A stretch of 35,346 nucleotides of DNA, from assembly GCF_030733205.1 (NCBI RefSeq), contig NZ_JASHJL010000052.1, positions 1 through 35,346 on the forward strand, read 5' to 3'. Each line of letters begins with the position of its first letter. Position 1 is the stretch's first letter. Below the pieces are notes generated by a model. The model saw nothing but the letters and a program-made list of their open reading frames with translations. It had not been told where the DNA came from and made no database searches. The stretch is from Mameliella sp. MMSF_3455 (GTDB lineage Bacteria > Pseudomonadota > Alphaproteobacteria > Rhodobacterales > Rhodobacteraceae). A program made the position numbers and the translations under genes. Positions 1 through 9,183 of this stretch are shown here, piece by piece.

Positions 1-41
1 GTGCGCCGCCCCTTCATTCTTGCCGGGTGAATGCCCATTTT

Positions 42-58
42 TGCCCAAATATTGGGCG
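42..58. promoter_or_regulatory. NtrC-like dyad operator upstream of nasT
   Basis: A perfect dyad, GCCCAA-ATA-TTGGGC (43-57), lies 72 bases before the nasT start. It can be read as TGCC-N9-GGCG, close to the CGCC-N9-GGC pattern I recall for Rhodobacter capsulatus NtrC sites. The same dyad with a different 3-base centre (TAG) occurs at 20822-20836 upstream of potA. NtrC control would fit nitrogen-limitation control of nitrate assimilation, but assigning the protein is inference. The rest of 1-129 shows no gene and no clear sigma-54 motif. Confidence 0.45.
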
Positions 59-129
59 ATGTGCCGGGGCGGCAGGCATCCGGGGCCGCCTGCGCTTGCC
101 GTGCGCAGCGCCAGTGGTGAAAAGACGCC

Positions 130-714
130 ATGCCGGATCGGATCACCATCGTCGTCGTCGAGGAGGATCGCGAGCGCGCGATCTCGATCGTCGATGCGCT
201 GCGCGCCTCGGGCCCTTATGACGTGCATGTCATAGGCAATGCCTCCAGCCTGGCGCGGCGGATCGGGGCGCTGGCGCCCGATGTCGTGCTGATCGACATC
301 GACAATCCCACCCGTGACATGCTTGAGGAACTCTCGCTGGCCTCCGGTCCGTTGGAACGTCCCGTCGCGATGTTCGTCTCGGGCGCGGCCAGCGGTCTTG
401 CGCGCGAGGCGGTGGAGGCGGGCCTGTCGGCCTATGTCGTCGACGGGATGCAGCCGGACCGGCTCAAACCCGTGCTGGATGCGGCCATCGCGCGGTTCCA
501 AATGATGCGCCAGATGCGCCGGGAACTGGCCGAAACGCGCCGCGCGCTCGAGGAACGCAAGGTCATCGACCGCGCAAAAGGCCTGCTGATGAAGGCCCGC
601 GGCATCGAAGAGGAAGAGGCCTACGCGTTGTTGCGCAAGGCCGCGATGGACCAGGGGCGCCGCGTGGCCGAGGTGGCCGAGGCGCTGGTCACGGCATCGG
701 GGCTCTTGTCATGA
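130..714 (+). CDS. nasT: NasT, ANTAR-domain nitrate-responsive antiterminator
   Basis: A 194-residue protein with a receiver-like N-terminal half (about residues 5-115, with LIDID near 54-58) and a C-terminal ANTAR helical bundle (about 130-190, containing ERKVIDRAKGLLM and the EEEAYALLRKAAM segment). ANTAR proteins bind paired hexaloop RNA hairpins in leaders and prevent formation of a terminator. NasT is held inactive by NasS until nitrate (or nitrite) binds NasS. The next gene is nasS, overlapping by 4 bases (ATGA), as expected for a stoichiometric pair. A matching RNA target is present in the leader at 1998-2019. Length is typical of the family. The ATG at 130 follows a purine-rich GTGAAAAG. 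Confidence 0.93.
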   Translation: MPDRITIVVVEEDRERAISIVDALRASGPYDVHVIGNASSLARRIGALAPDVVLIDIDNPTRDMLEELSLASGPLERPVAMFVSGAASGLAREAVEAGLSAYVVDGMQPDRLKPVLDAAIARFQMMRQMRRELAETRRALEERKVIDRAKGLLMKARGIEEEEAYALLRKAAMDQGRRVAEVAEALVTASGLLS

Positions 715-1883
715 AGATGGTCAGGCTGCCCACGGCATTTGTCCCGTTGGTGGATGCCGCGCCTCTGATCGTGGCCGAAGAGATGGGTTTTGCCCGCGAA
801 GAGGGGATTGCGCTGGATCTGATTGCAGCGCCCTCGTGGTCCTCGGTGCGCGACATGCTGGCCTTTGGCCGCGTGGATGCGGCGCAGTTGCTGTCGCCGG
901 TGCCGGTGGCCATGGCGCTGGGGCTGGGCGGGGTGACACAACCGGTGTCGGCGGTCTCTGTCCTGTCGGTCAACGGCAACGTGATCGGTGTCAGCCGCAC
1001 GCTGGAGCACCGGTTGCGGGCCACGGGATACGGGTTCGATTTTCACGACGCGGCGGGTGCGGCCCGCGCTCTGGCCGCCGTTGCGGAACGGCCGCTGGTC
1101 TTCGGCGTGCCGTTCCCGTTCTCCATGCATGTGGAACTTCTGCACTACTGGCTGGAGTCTTCCGACCTCGCGCAATCGGGCTTCGAAGTGCGCACGGTGC
1201 CGCCGCCTCTGATGGTGCGCGCCCTGGCCGAGGGGGACGTGGATGCCTTTTGCGTGGGCGAACCCTGGGGGTCGGCTGCGGTCGAGGCCGGGGCCGGGGC
1301 GCTTTTGCTGCCCGGCAAGGCGGTCTGGTCTTTCGCACCCGAAAAGGTGCTGGCCGTACGCACGGACTGGGCCGAGACCGAACCCCACCTGCTGGGCAAG
1401 CTGATGCGCGCGGTCTGGCGGGCGGGGCGCTGGCTGGATGCGCCGGGGCACCGCACCTCGGCGGCCGAGATCCTCGCACAGAAGCCTTATCTCGATCTGC
1501 CGTCCGAGGTGGTCGACCGCGCCCTGACCGGGCGCCTGACGATATCGGGCCATGCCGAACAGCGCCTGGTCGATGGCTTTGTCGCCTTTCACGAGGGCGC
1601 CGCGAACTTTCCCTGGCGCAGCCAGGCCAAGTGGATCGCGCATCGGCTGGCCGCGCGTCTGGGCCTGGACGAAGACCGGGCACGCAGCCGGGCGGCGGAG
1701 GTTTTTCGCAGCGATATCTACCGTATGCAGATGTCGACCACGGGGGCCGATCTGCCCGGCGCGTCCGAGAAACTCGAGGGCGCGATTCGCGAAGAAACCG
1801 CCGTCGCATCGCGGAAAGGGGGGCTGATGCTGCCGCCGGATGCGTTTTTCGACGGGCGCGTTTTTGATCCCGACCGCTTCTGA
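711..1883 (+). CDS. nasS: NasS, cytoplasmic nitrate sensor of the NrtA family
   Basis: A 390-residue protein of the NrtA/CmpA/NasS ligand-binding family. It has no signal peptide (starts MKMVRLPTAFVPLVDAAPL), which separates it from the exported NrtA encoded next. The shared segments are visible: VPPPLMVRALAEGDVDAFCV then GEPW here corresponds to [20 protein letters not shown] in NrtA. In the NasS/NasT system the apo form sequesters NasT and nitrate binding releases it. The gene overlaps nasT by 4 bases and is followed by the long leader of nrtA, so sensor and structural genes are separated by the RNA switch they control. Confidence 0.9.
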   Translation: MKMVRLPTAFVPLVDAAPLIVAEEMGFAREEGIALDLIAAPSWSSVRDMLAFGRVDAAQLLSPVPVAMALGLGGVTQPVSAVSVLSVNGNVIGVSRTLEHRLRATGYGFDFHDAAGAARALAAVAERPLVFGVPFPFSMHVELLHYWLESSDLAQSGFEVRTVPPPLMVRALAEGDVDAFCVGEPWGSAAVEAGAGALLLPGKAVWSFAPEKVLAVRTDWAETEPHLLGKLMRAVWRAGRWLDAPGHRTSAAEILAQKPYLDLPSEVVDRALTGRLTISGHAEQRLVDGFVAFHEGAANFPWRSQAKWIAHRLAARLGLDEDRARSRAAEVFRSDIYRMQMSTTGADLPGASEKLEGAIREETAVASRKGGLMLPPDAFFDGRVFDPDRF

Positions 1884-1997
1884 TGCACATTTTTGCGGCA
1901 GTTGGCCGTGCCGTTCCGGGTGGTTTCCGGATCTCGCGCCGCAGTGCAGCAGAAAACCGTTGCCGCACCCGGTGTGCCTGACGCAGGGTACTCCCAT

Positions 1998-2019
1998 CGA
2001 CGTGCAATGGCGTACGTCG
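1998..2019 (+). promoter_or_regulatory. ANTAR-target hairpin (P1) in the nrtA leader
   Basis: CGACGTGC (1998-2005) pairs with GTACGTCG (2012-2019): 8 bp with one G-T wobble, closing a 6-base loop AATGGC. The loop has A at position 1 and G at position 4, which are the invariant positions of ANTAR RNA targets. It lies between nasS and nrtA, 43 bases before the start of the terminator-like hairpin, where NasT should act. The pairing and loop are read directly; binding by NasT is inferred from the family. Confidence 0.72.
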
Positions 2020-2030
2020 CACGAAATACC

Positions 2031-2045
2031 TCCCATGGACCGGGA
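2031..2045 (+). promoter_or_regulatory. candidate second ANTAR hairpin (P2)
   Basis: TCCC (2031-2034) pairs with GGGA (2042-2045) around ATGGACC, 11 bases after P1. ANTAR targets normally contain two hairpins. This one has A1 and G4 but a 7-base loop instead of 6, and only 4 bp, so it is a weaker call. An alternative is CGGG-ATCA-CCCG just downstream, which shares bases with it. Confidence 0.35.
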
Positions 2046-2058
2046 TCACCCGAGCAAC

Positions 2059-2107
2059 GCCGCTCACTCTTTGTCTGCCACCGGACAAAGCGTGTTTGCG
2101 GCTTTTT
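2059..2107 (+). terminator. leader terminator/attenuator before nrtA
   Basis: GCCGC (2059-2063) pairs with GCGGC (2098-2102), enclosing CTTTGTC (2069-2075) paired with GACAAAG (2084-2090), followed by five T (2103-2107). GACAAA can also pair with the downstream TTTGTC (2105-2110), so two mutually exclusive folds exist. Placed between the ANTAR hairpin and the nrtA start, it is the expected intrinsic terminator that NasT would suppress in nitrate. Confidence 0.6.
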
Positions 2108-2161
2108 GTCTTGCCCGGCGTTTCGTGAAGGACCCGGGCCCCTGAAAAAGGAACCGACCTC

Positions 2162-3526
2162 ATGAAGTCTTTCCTCCTTGGCCTCGCGGCCACCACCGCC
2201 CTTGTCAGCCCCGCGCTGGCGCAGATGCTGGAGCTTGAAAAGGACGAACTGACCTTCGGCTTCATCAAGCTGACCGACATGGCCCCGCTCGCCGTGGCCT
2301 ATGAGCAGGGGTACTTCCTTGACGAGGGCCTGTTTGTGACGCTCGAAGCGCAGGCCAACTGGAAGGTTCTGCTGGACGGCGTGATCGGCGGGCAACTGGA
2401 CGGCGCGCACATGCTGGCGGGCCAGCCGCTGGCGGCCACCATCGGGTTCGGCACGGAGGCGCATATCGTCACCCCATTCTCGATGGACCTCAACGGCAAC
2501 GGCATCACCGTCTCGAACGAGATCTGGGCCGAGATGAAGCCGAACATCCCGCACGAGGACGGCAAACCGGTGCATCCGATCTCGGCCGAGGCGCTGGCCC
2601 CGGTGGTTGAAAAGTACAAGTCCGAGGGCAAGCCCTTCAACATGGGCATGGTCTTTCCGGTGTCCACCCACAACTACGAACTGCGCTACTGGCTGGCCGC
2701 CGGTGGTCTGCACCCTGGCTACTACTCGCCCGAGAATATCACCGGCCAGATCGGCGCCGACGTGCTGCTGTCGGTGACGCCGCCGCCGCAGATGCCCGCC
2801 ACGCTGGAGGCCGGCACCATCTATGGCTACTGCGTCGGAGAGCCCTGGAACCAGCAGGCGGTGTTCAAGGGGATCGGCGTGCCGGTCATCACCGACTACG
2901 AGCTGTGGAAGAACAACCCCGAAAAGGTCTTTGGCATCACCGCTGAGTTCGCCGAGGAATACCCCAACACCACGCTGGCCGTGACCAAGGCGTTGATCCG
3001 CGCCGCCATGTGGCTGGACGAAAACGACAATGCCAACCGTCCCGATGCGGTCGAGATCCTGTCGCGGCCCGAATACGTTGGCGCCGATTACGACGTTATC
3101 GCCGCCTCGATGACCGGCACCTTTGAATATGAAAAGGGTGACAAGCGTGACGTGCCCGACTTCAACGTCTTCTTCCGCTACAACGCCACCTATCCCTTCT
3201 ACTCGGATGCCGTCTGGTACCTGACGCAGATGCGCCGCTGGGGTCAGATCGCCGAGGCCAAGCCCGACAGCTGGTACGACGAGGTCGCGCGGTCGGTCTA
3301 TCGCCCGGACATCTACCTGGAAGCCGCGCGCATTCTGGTCGACGAGGGCCTGGCGAACGAGGCCGACTTTCCCTGGGACAGCGATGGCTACAAGGCGCCG
3401 ACACCGGCCACCGACATCATCGACGGCATTCCCTACGACGGCCGCACGCCCAATGCCTACCTCGACAGCCTGCCCATCGGCCTGAAGGCCGACCAGACCG
3501 TCGTCGGCACCGAGGTCAAGGGCTGA
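2162..3526 (+). CDS. nrtA: NrtA, periplasmic nitrate-binding protein
   Basis: A 454-residue protein starting with a Sec-type signal peptide ([20 protein letters not shown], cleavage near residue 20). It then belongs to the NrtA/CmpA family: the [20 protein letters not shown] segment after the signal, [26 protein letters not shown], and [18 protein letters not shown]. It captures nitrate (possibly nitrite) for the NrtBCD transporter. There is no lipobox cysteine, so it should be soluble rather than a lipoprotein. It is the first structural gene after the NasT-controlled leader. The ATG follows AAAAAGGAACC. A palindromic repeat follows the stop and may raise the level of this mRNA segment over nrtB. 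Confidence 0.93.
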   Translation: MKSFLLGLAATTALVSPALAQMLELEKDELTFGFIKLTDMAPLAVAYEQGYFLDEGLFVTLEAQANWKVLLDGVIGGQLDGAHMLAGQPLAATIGFGTEAHIVTPFSMDLNGNGITVSNEIWAEMKPNIPHEDGKPVHPISAEALAPVVEKYKSEGKPFNMGMVFPVSTHNYELRYWLAAGGLHPGYYSPENITGQIGADVLLSVTPPPQMPATLEAGTIYGYCVGEPWNQQAVFKGIGVPVITDYELWKNNPEKVFGITAEFAEEYPNTTLAVTKALIRAAMWLDENDNANRPDAVEILSRPEYVGADYDVIAASMTGTFEYEKGDKRDVPDFNVFFRYNATYPFYSDAVWYLTQMRRWGQIAEAKPDSWYDEVARSVYRPDIYLEAARILVDEGLANEADFPWDSDGYKAPTPATDIIDGIPYDGRTPNAYLDSLPIGLKADQTVVGTEVKG

Positions 3527-3542
3527 GCCCGACCCGAACGCC

Positions 3543-3614
3543 GAGGCCCCGGATCCTGTCCGGGGCGCGGTTCACTCCCTGCATCGCGCGTCCCGGGCCG
3601 TGACCCGGGGCCTC
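3543..3614. repeat. REP-like palindromic element between nrtA and nrtB
   Basis: GAGGCCCCGG (3543-3552) is the exact inverse complement of 3605-3614. Inside are CCCCGGA/TCCGGGG (3547-3553 with 3559-3565) and a second small hairpin CCCGGG-CCGTGA-CCCGGG (3592-3609). It resembles the dispersed CCCCGGA..TCCGGGG palindromes common in Rhodobacteraceae intergenic regions. No T-run follows, so it is more likely an mRNA-stabilising or processing element than a terminator. Confidence 0.6.
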
Positions 3615-3642
3615 CACTCCCTCTGAACGAGGACCGCATGAC

Positions 3643-4725
3643 ATGACCACAGTCGACCCGAATTTTTCCGACAGCGCCGCCCGCGAGGCCCGCCGCGCAC
3701 GCCTCTTCACCCGTATCAACGCCGCCGACAAGTGGTTCCAGGTCCTGGGTTTGAGCTGGCTCACTCCTGCGATCAAGGCTGCTGCAGGCGACAATCCCAA
3801 GGCCCAGATGAAGGATCTTTGGCGCCTTCTTGGTGTGCCGCTCCTGGCCATTGCCGGTTTCCTGCTGCTCTGGAGCACGCTTGCACCGCAGGTGCAGACC
3901 AGCCTGGGCGCCGTGCCCGGCCCGGCCGCCGTCTGGGAAGAGGCGGTGAACCTGCACGCCGACGCCGAGGCCAAGGCCGCCAAGCGCGAAAAGTTCGAGG
4001 CAATGGTCGCCAAGCGCAACCAGAAGTTCATCGATGCCGGTCAACCCGAACGGGTCAAGGACATCGCCTATACCGGCGCGCCCAGTTACTACGAACAGAT
4101 CTGGACCTCGATCAAGACCGTCTTCTTCGGCTTCTTCATCGGCACGGTCATCGCCATCCCGCTGGGCATCATGGCCGGGTTGTCGCCCACGGCCAATGCC
4201 GCGCTGAACCCGTTGATCCAGATCTTCAAGCCGGTTTCGCCGCTGGCATGGTTGCCCATTGTCACGATGATCGTTTCGGCGGTCTACGCCACCAACGACG
4301 GGCTCTTCGCCAAGTCTTTCCTGATCTCGGCCATCACGGTCACGCTCTGCTCGATCTGGCCGACGATCATCAACACCGCGCTGGGCGTGGCCTCGATCGA
4401 CAAGGACCTGGTGAACGTCTCGAAGGTGCTGAAGATGAACACCTGGACCAAGATCACCAAGCTGGTCCTGCCTTCGGCGCTGCCGTTGATCTTCACCGGC
4501 TTGCGGCTGAGCCTCGGTGTCGGCTGGATGGTGCTGATCGCCGCCGAGATGCTGGCGCAGAACCCGGGTCTGGGCAAGTTCGTCTGGGATGAATTCCAGA
4601 ACGGTTCCAGCCAGTCGCTGGCCAAGATCATGGTGGCCGTCTTTACCATCGGGATCATCGGCTTCCTGCTGGATCGCGTGATGTACGCCCTGCAGTCGCT
4701 CTTCACCTTCTCGAACCAGCGGTGA
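3643..4725 (+). CDS. nrtB: NrtB, nitrate ABC transporter permease
   Basis: A 360-residue inner-membrane permease. After a soluble N-terminal stretch, the first hydrophobic segment is [20 protein letters not shown] (about residues 63-82). A hydrophilic 70-residue insert ([23 protein letters not shown]) follows, then the BPD_transp core from about 150 with five further hydrophobic segments. The cytoplasmic EAA-type loop that docks the ATPase is [20 protein letters not shown]. It is longer than a minimal NrtB (about 275) because of the N-terminal extension. It runs 116 bases after nrtA and overlaps or abuts the ATPase gene. Confidence 0.92.
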   Translation: MTTVDPNFSDSAAREARRARLFTRINAADKWFQVLGLSWLTPAIKAAAGDNPKAQMKDLWRLLGVPLLAIAGFLLLWSTLAPQVQTSLGAVPGPAAVWEEAVNLHADAEAKAAKREKFEAMVAKRNQKFIDAGQPERVKDIAYTGAPSYYEQIWTSIKTVFFGFFIGTVIAIPLGIMAGLSPTANAALNPLIQIFKPVSPLAWLPIVTMIVSAVYATNDGLFAKSFLISAITVTLCSIWPTIINTALGVASIDKDLVNVSKVLKMNTWTKITKLVLPSALPLIFTGLRLSLGVGWMVLIAAEMLAQNPGLGKFVWDEFQNGSSQSLAKIMVAVFTIGIIGFLLDRVMYALQSLFTFSNQR

Positions 4726-4730
4726 ACGAC

Positions 4731-6416
4731 ATGGCAGTCATCGATTTCAACAACGTCTCCAAGAGTTTCGGCGAGGGCACCCATGCCACGCCGGTCCTCA
4801 AGGACATCGACCTCAAGGTGCAGGAAGGCGAGTTCTTGGTGATCCTCGGTTTTTCCGGCACCGGCAAGACGACCCTCATCAACCTGATGGCGGGCCTGGA
4901 AATGCCCACCGCCGGCAGCGTGACCTACCAGGGCAAGCCGATCACCGAACCGGGCCGGGAACGCGGCGTGATCTTCCAGAACTATTCGCTGATGCCCTGG
5001 CTGACGGTCGAAGGCAACGTGCGGCTGGCGGTGGATACGGTGTTCCCGGGGATGCCGCGCGCCGAAAAGGCCGCCAAGGTCGCCCATTACGTCCAGATGG
5101 TGGGTCTCAGCCATGCCGCCACGCGCCGCCCGGCGGAACTGTCGGGCGGGATGCGCCAGCGGGTGAACGTCGCCCGGGCCCTGGCCATGTCGCCCGAGGT
5201 GCTGCTGCTGGATGAACCCCTGTCGGCGTTGGACGCGCTGACCCGTGCCAACCTCGCCGAGGAGATCGAGAAGATCTGGGAGGCGGACAAGAAGACCTGC
5301 GTGCTGATCACCAACGACGTGGACGAGGCGATCCTGCTGGCCGATCGCATCATCGCGCTGAATCCCGACGGCACGCTGAGCGATGAGTTCAAGGTCGACA
5401 TTGCCCGCCCGCGCGACCGGTCGGCCATGAACCACGACGAGCGGTTCAAGGCGCTGCGGGCGCAGGTCACGCAATACCTGATGGAGGTGGGGATCGAGGC
5501 CAAGCCCGAGGGGACGCGCGTGCTGCCCGAGGTGACGCCGATCCACGGTGTTCCGCAGGCGGTCAAGGATGCCCAGCAGGGGCTGATCGACGAACGCTTT
5601 CTGGATTTCAGCCAGCTGCACAAGGTCTACGCAACACCCAAGGGACCGCTGACCGTGGTCGAGGACTTCAACCTCAAGATGGATCGGGGCGAATTCATCT
5701 CGCTGATCGGCCATTCGGGCTGCGGCAAATCCACGGTGTTGACCATGGCCGCCGGACTGAATGAAATTTCCAAGGGCGCGATCAAGCTGGATGGCCGCCA
5801 CGTCGAGGGCGCCGATCCGGAACGGGCCGTGGTGTTCCAGTCGCCCTCGCTGTTTCCCTGGCTGACGGCGCGCGAGAACTGCGCCGTGGGCGTGGACAAG
5901 GTCTATCCCAAGGCCAGCCGGGCCGAGCGTCAGGATGTGGTGGAATACTATCTTGAACGCGTCGGGCTGGGCAATGCGATGGACAAGCCCGCCAGCGAAA
6001 TGTCGAACGGCATGAAGCAACGGGTTGGCATCGCGCGGGCTTTTGCGCTCTCGCCCAAGCTGTTGCTGCTGGATGAGCCTTTCGGAATGCTCGACAGCCT
6101 GACGCGCTGGGAATTGCAGGAAGTCCTGATGGAGGTCTGGGACCGGACCAAGGTCACCGCGATCTGCGTCACCCATGACGTCGACGAGGCGATCCTGCTG
6201 GCAGACCGCGTGGTGATGATGACCAACGGGCCGCAGGCCACCATCGGCAAGATCGTTGACGTCGACCTGCCGCGCCCGCGCACCCGCAAGGCCCTGCTGG
6301 AACATCCCGACTACTACGATTACCGCGCCCAGGTGCTCGATTTCCTCGAGGAATACGAGCACGGCGCCAAACCCAAGCCCAAGGCCGATGCGCCGCGGGC
6401 CATCGCGGCGGAGTAA
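4731..6416 (+). CDS. nrtD: NrtC/NrtD-type tandem ATPase of the nitrate transporter
   Basis: A 561-residue protein with two complete ABC nucleotide-binding domains. Domain 1 (about residues 1-230) has Walker A GFSGTGKT (40-47), signature LSGGMRQRV and Walker [13 protein letters not shown]. Domain 2 (about 290-540) has Walker [10 protein letters not shown], signature [14 protein letters not shown] and Walker [13 protein letters not shown]. Cyanobacteria split this into NrtC and NrtD; here both sites are in one chain. The NrtA-like tail of cyanobacterial NrtC is absent. The second signature (SNG instead of SGG) suggests asymmetric ATP sites. ATG 4731 has GGTGA at a good distance; an in-frame GTG at 4722 overlapping the nrtB stop is the alternative start. 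Confidence 0.88.
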   Translation: MAVIDFNNVSKSFGEGTHATPVLKDIDLKVQEGEFLVILGFSGTGKTTLINLMAGLEMPTAGSVTYQGKPITEPGRERGVIFQNYSLMPWLTVEGNVRLAVDTVFPGMPRAEKAAKVAHYVQMVGLSHAATRRPAELSGGMRQRVNVARALAMSPEVLLLDEPLSALDALTRANLAEEIEKIWEADKKTCVLITNDVDEAILLADRIIALNPDGTLSDEFKVDIARPRDRSAMNHDERFKALRAQVTQYLMEVGIEAKPEGTRVLPEVTPIHGVPQAVKDAQQGLIDERFLDFSQLHKVYATPKGPLTVVEDFNLKMDRGEFISLIGHSGCGKSTVLTMAAGLNEISKGAIKLDGRHVEGADPERAVVFQSPSLFPWLTARENCAVGVDKVYPKASRAERQDVVEYYLERVGLGNAMDKPASEMSNGMKQRVGIARAFALSPKLLLLDEPFGMLDSLTRWELQEVLMEVWDRTKVTAICVTHDVDEAILLADRVVMMTNGPQATIGKIVDVDLPRPRTRKALLEHPDYYDYRAQVLDFLEEYEHGAKPKPKADAPRAIAAE

Positions 6417-6421
6417 TCCCC

Positions 6422-8854
6422 ATGAAACAGAAATTAGTCGTTATCGGCGCCGGCATGGCCTCTGGCCGGGTGCTGGAGCACCTGCGCGAACGCGCACCCG
6501 ACCAATATGACATCACGCTGTTCAACGCCGAACCGCGTGGCAACTACAACCGCATCATGCTTTCTCCTGTCCTGTCGGGTGAAAAGACCTACGAGGAAAT
6601 CGTCACTCATGACGATGACTGGTATGCGCAGAACGAGATCACCTGCCGCTTTGGCGAGCATGTGGTGGGCATCGACCGCGACAGCCGGACAGTCACCGGT
6701 GAGAACGGCGAAGTCTCTTATGACAAGCTGCTGATTGCCACCGGGTCGGCGCCGTTCATCATTCCCGTGCCCGGCAAGGATCTGCCCGGTGTGATTGCCT
6801 ATCGCGATCTGGACGACACCAACGCGATGGTCGAGGCCTCGGCCAGGGGCGGCAAGGCCGTGGTGATCGGCGGCGGCCTTCTGGGGCTGGAGGCGGCGGC
6901 GGGGCTGGCCCTGCGCGGCATGGATGTGACCGTCCTGCACCTGATGGGTCACCTGATGGAACGCCAACTGGACGAGGCGGCGGGCTACCTGCTGAAGAAG
7001 GATCTGGAAAAGCGCGGCATCGCCGTGATGACCAAGGCGGCGACCAAGGCCATCCTGGGCGAGGATCGCGTCGAGGCGGTGCTGCTGGAGGACGGCACCG
7101 TTCTGGACGCCGATCTGGTGGTCATGGCGGTGGGCATCCGTCCGGAAACCCGGCTCGCCAACGACGCCCACCTGGACGTGGCGCGCGGGATCGAGGTCAA
7201 TGCGCAGATGATGACCTCGGACCCGGACGTGCTGGCCGTGGGCGAATGTGTCGAACTCGACGGGCAACTCTTTGGCCTTGTCGCGCCACTTTACGACCAG
7301 GCCAAGGTCGTCGCCGCGACGCTGACCGGGGAAGAGGCGTCTTTCGTCCCCAAGGAACTCTCGACAAAGTTGAAGGTCACCGGCTGTGATCTGTTCAGCG
7401 CCGGCGATTTCGCCGAAGGCGAGGGGCGCGAAGATGTGGTCTTCCGCGACCCGTCGCGCGGCGTCTACAAACGCCTCGTGATCGAGGGCGACAGGCTGGT
7501 CGGGGCGGTGATGTACGGCGACACAGCCGACAGCAACTGGTTCTTCGGCCTGATCAAGGACGGCACCGACATCTCGGACATGCGCGAGACGCTTATATTT
7601 GGTCCCGCCTACCAGGGAGGCGGTCAATCGGACCCTCTCTCAGCCGTTGCAGCCTTGCCGCCTGAGGCAGAGATCTGCGGGTGCAACGGCATTTGCAAGG
7701 GGCAGATCGTCCAGGCCATCGAGGGCGGCGCGACAGACCTTGGCGCAGTCAAGGCCACAACCAAGGCCAGCGCCTCTTGCGGGACCTGCACCGGGCTGGT
7801 CGAACAGCTGTTGCAGGTGACACTGGGCGACGGGTTCGAGATGCCTTCGGCCCAGCCCGTCTGCGGCTGCACCGACCTGTCCCACGAGGATGTCCGCCGG
7901 CTGATCAAGAGCCAGGAGCTGAAGAGCCAGGAGGCGGTCTGGCAGGAACTGGGCTGGAAGACGGTCAACGGCTGCCACACCTGCCGCCCGGCGGTGAACT
8001 TTTACCTGCTGGCGGATTGGCCGCTGGATTACACCGACGATCCGCAAAGCCGCTTCGTGAATGAGCGCAACCACGCCAATATCCAGAAGGACGGCACCTA
8101 TTCGGTGATGCCGCGCATGTGGGGTGGCATGACCACGCCGCAGGAACTTGTCGCCATCGCGCAGGCGGCAGAGAAATACGGCGCGACCGTCAAGGTGACG
8201 GGCGGCCAGCGGATCGACCTGCTGGGGGTGCACAAGGAAGACCTGCCCGCGATCTGGGCCGATCTGAACAAGGCGGGAATGGTCTCGGGCCATGCCTACA
8301 CCAAGGGGCTGCGCACGGTGAAGACCTGTGTCGGCTCGGACTGGTGCCGGTTTGGCACGCAGGATTCCACCGGGCTGGGCATCAAGCTGGAAAAGCGGCT
8401 GTGGGGGTCGTGGACGCCGCACAAGGTCAAGCTGGGCGTTTCCGGCTGTCCGCGCAACTGCGCCGAGGCGACCTGCAAGGACATCGGCATCGTCTGCGTC
8501 GACTCCGGCTACCAAATTGGGGTCGGCGGTGCTGCCGGCATGGACGTCAAGGAGGTCGAGCGCCTCGTCGATGTGCCAACCGAGGAAGAGGCGATCGAAT
8601 GGACCGTCGCCTTTGTCCAGCTCTACCGCGAGAACGCAAAATACCTCGACCGGGCCTACAAGTGGCTTGCCAAGGTGGGGCTCGACTGGGTGCAGGACGT
8701 GCTGGCTGACCCCGAGGAGCGCGCCGCGCTGGTCGCCCGTTTCGACCTTTCGCAAAGCGTCTATCAGACCGATCCCTGGGCCGAACGCGCGCGCCCGGAC
8801 GTGGCCAAGAGCTTTCAACCGCTGGCCGATTTCACACTGGAGGCAGCAGAATGA
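6422..8854 (+). CDS. nirB: NirB, assimilatory NAD(P)H nitrite reductase large subunit
   Basis: An 810-residue multidomain enzyme that reduces nitrite to ammonium with NADH. The N-terminus is an FAD/NAD(P) oxidoreductase (VVIGAGMASGRVLE near 6-18, second nucleotide fold VVIGGGLLGLEAAAG). Then come two BFD-like [2Fe-2S] modules (CGCNGICKG from about 419, with CGTC; then CGCTD..CHTCRP). The C-terminus is the ferredoxin-like plus siroheme/[4Fe-4S] half with C636, C642 (TCVGSDWCRFG) and C676, C680 (SGCPRNCAEATCKD). Siroheme would come from CysG encoded downstream. It starts 5 bases after the transporter gene and overlaps nirD by 4 bases. Confidence 0.95.
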   Translation: MKQKLVVIGAGMASGRVLEHLRERAPDQYDITLFNAEPRGNYNRIMLSPVLSGEKTYEEIVTHDDDWYAQNEITCRFGEHVVGIDRDSRTVTGENGEVSYDKLLIATGSAPFIIPVPGKDLPGVIAYRDLDDTNAMVEASARGGKAVVIGGGLLGLEAAAGLALRGMDVTVLHLMGHLMERQLDEAAGYLLKKDLEKRGIAVMTKAATKAILGEDRVEAVLLEDGTVLDADLVVMAVGIRPETRLANDAHLDVARGIEVNAQMMTSDPDVLAVGECVELDGQLFGLVAPLYDQAKVVAATLTGEEASFVPKELSTKLKVTGCDLFSAGDFAEGEGREDVVFRDPSRGVYKRLVIEGDRLVGAVMYGDTADSNWFFGLIKDGTDISDMRETLIFGPAYQGGGQSDPLSAVAALPPEAEICGCNGICKGQIVQAIEGGATDLGAVKATTKASASCGTCTGLVEQLLQVTLGDGFEMPSAQPVCGCTDLSHEDVRRLIKSQELKSQEAVWQELGWKTVNGCHTCRPAVNFYLLADWPLDYTDDPQSRFVNERNHANIQKDGTYSVMPRMWGGMTTPQELVAIAQAAEKYGATVKVTGGQRIDLLGVHKEDLPAIWADLNKAGMVSGHAYTKGLRTVKTCVGSDWCRFGTQDSTGLGIKLEKRLWGSWTPHKVKLGVSGCPRNCAEATCKDIGIVCVDSGYQIGVGGAAGMDVKEVERLVDVPTEEEAIEWTVAFVQLYRENAKYLDRAYKWLAKVGLDWVQDVLADPEERAALVARFDLSQSVYQTDPWAERARPDVAKSFQPLADFTLEAAE

Positions 8855-9183
8855 CCTGGACCGATATTGGTGCCGTCACGGATGTTCCCCTGCGCGGTGC
8901 GCGCCTGGTCAAGACACATGCGGGCTGCATCGCGGTGTTCCGCACCGCAGAGGACGAGGTCTTTGCCGCCTCGAACGCCTGCCCGCACAAGCAGGGGCCA
9001 TTGTCCGAGGGCATCGTGCACGGACAGAAAGTCACCTGCCCGCTGCACAATTGGGTGTTTGACCTGAACACCGGAGAGGCGCAGGGCGCCGACGAGGGGC
9101 GGATCGCGGTCTACCCGGTGCGGATCGAGGCAGGGCGCATCCTGCTGGAGATTAGTGCACTTCAGAACCGGAGCGCAGCGTGA
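8851..9183 (+). CDS. nirD: NirD, Rieske-type small subunit of nitrite reductase
   Basis: A 110-residue Rieske-fold protein with the pair CPH (C44, H46) and CPLH (C63, H66), so unlike many NirD proteins that have lost the ligands it appears able to bind a [2Fe-2S] cluster. It overlaps the end of nirB (ATGA) and the start of nasA (TGATG), implying translational coupling. It is expected to associate with NirB in the cytoplasm. Confidence 0.92.
   Translation: MTWTDIGAVTDVPLRGARLVKTHAGCIAVFRTAEDEVFAASNACPHKQGPLSEGIVHGQKVTCPLHNWVFDLNTGEAQGADEGRIAVYPVRIEAGRILLEISALQNRSAA

Noticed and set aside
4284-6362. Long minus-strand frame opposite the nitrate transporter genes
   Set aside because: It is a high-GC shadow of nrtB and nrtCD with low-complexity, His/Arg/Gln-rich translation and no recognisable domain.
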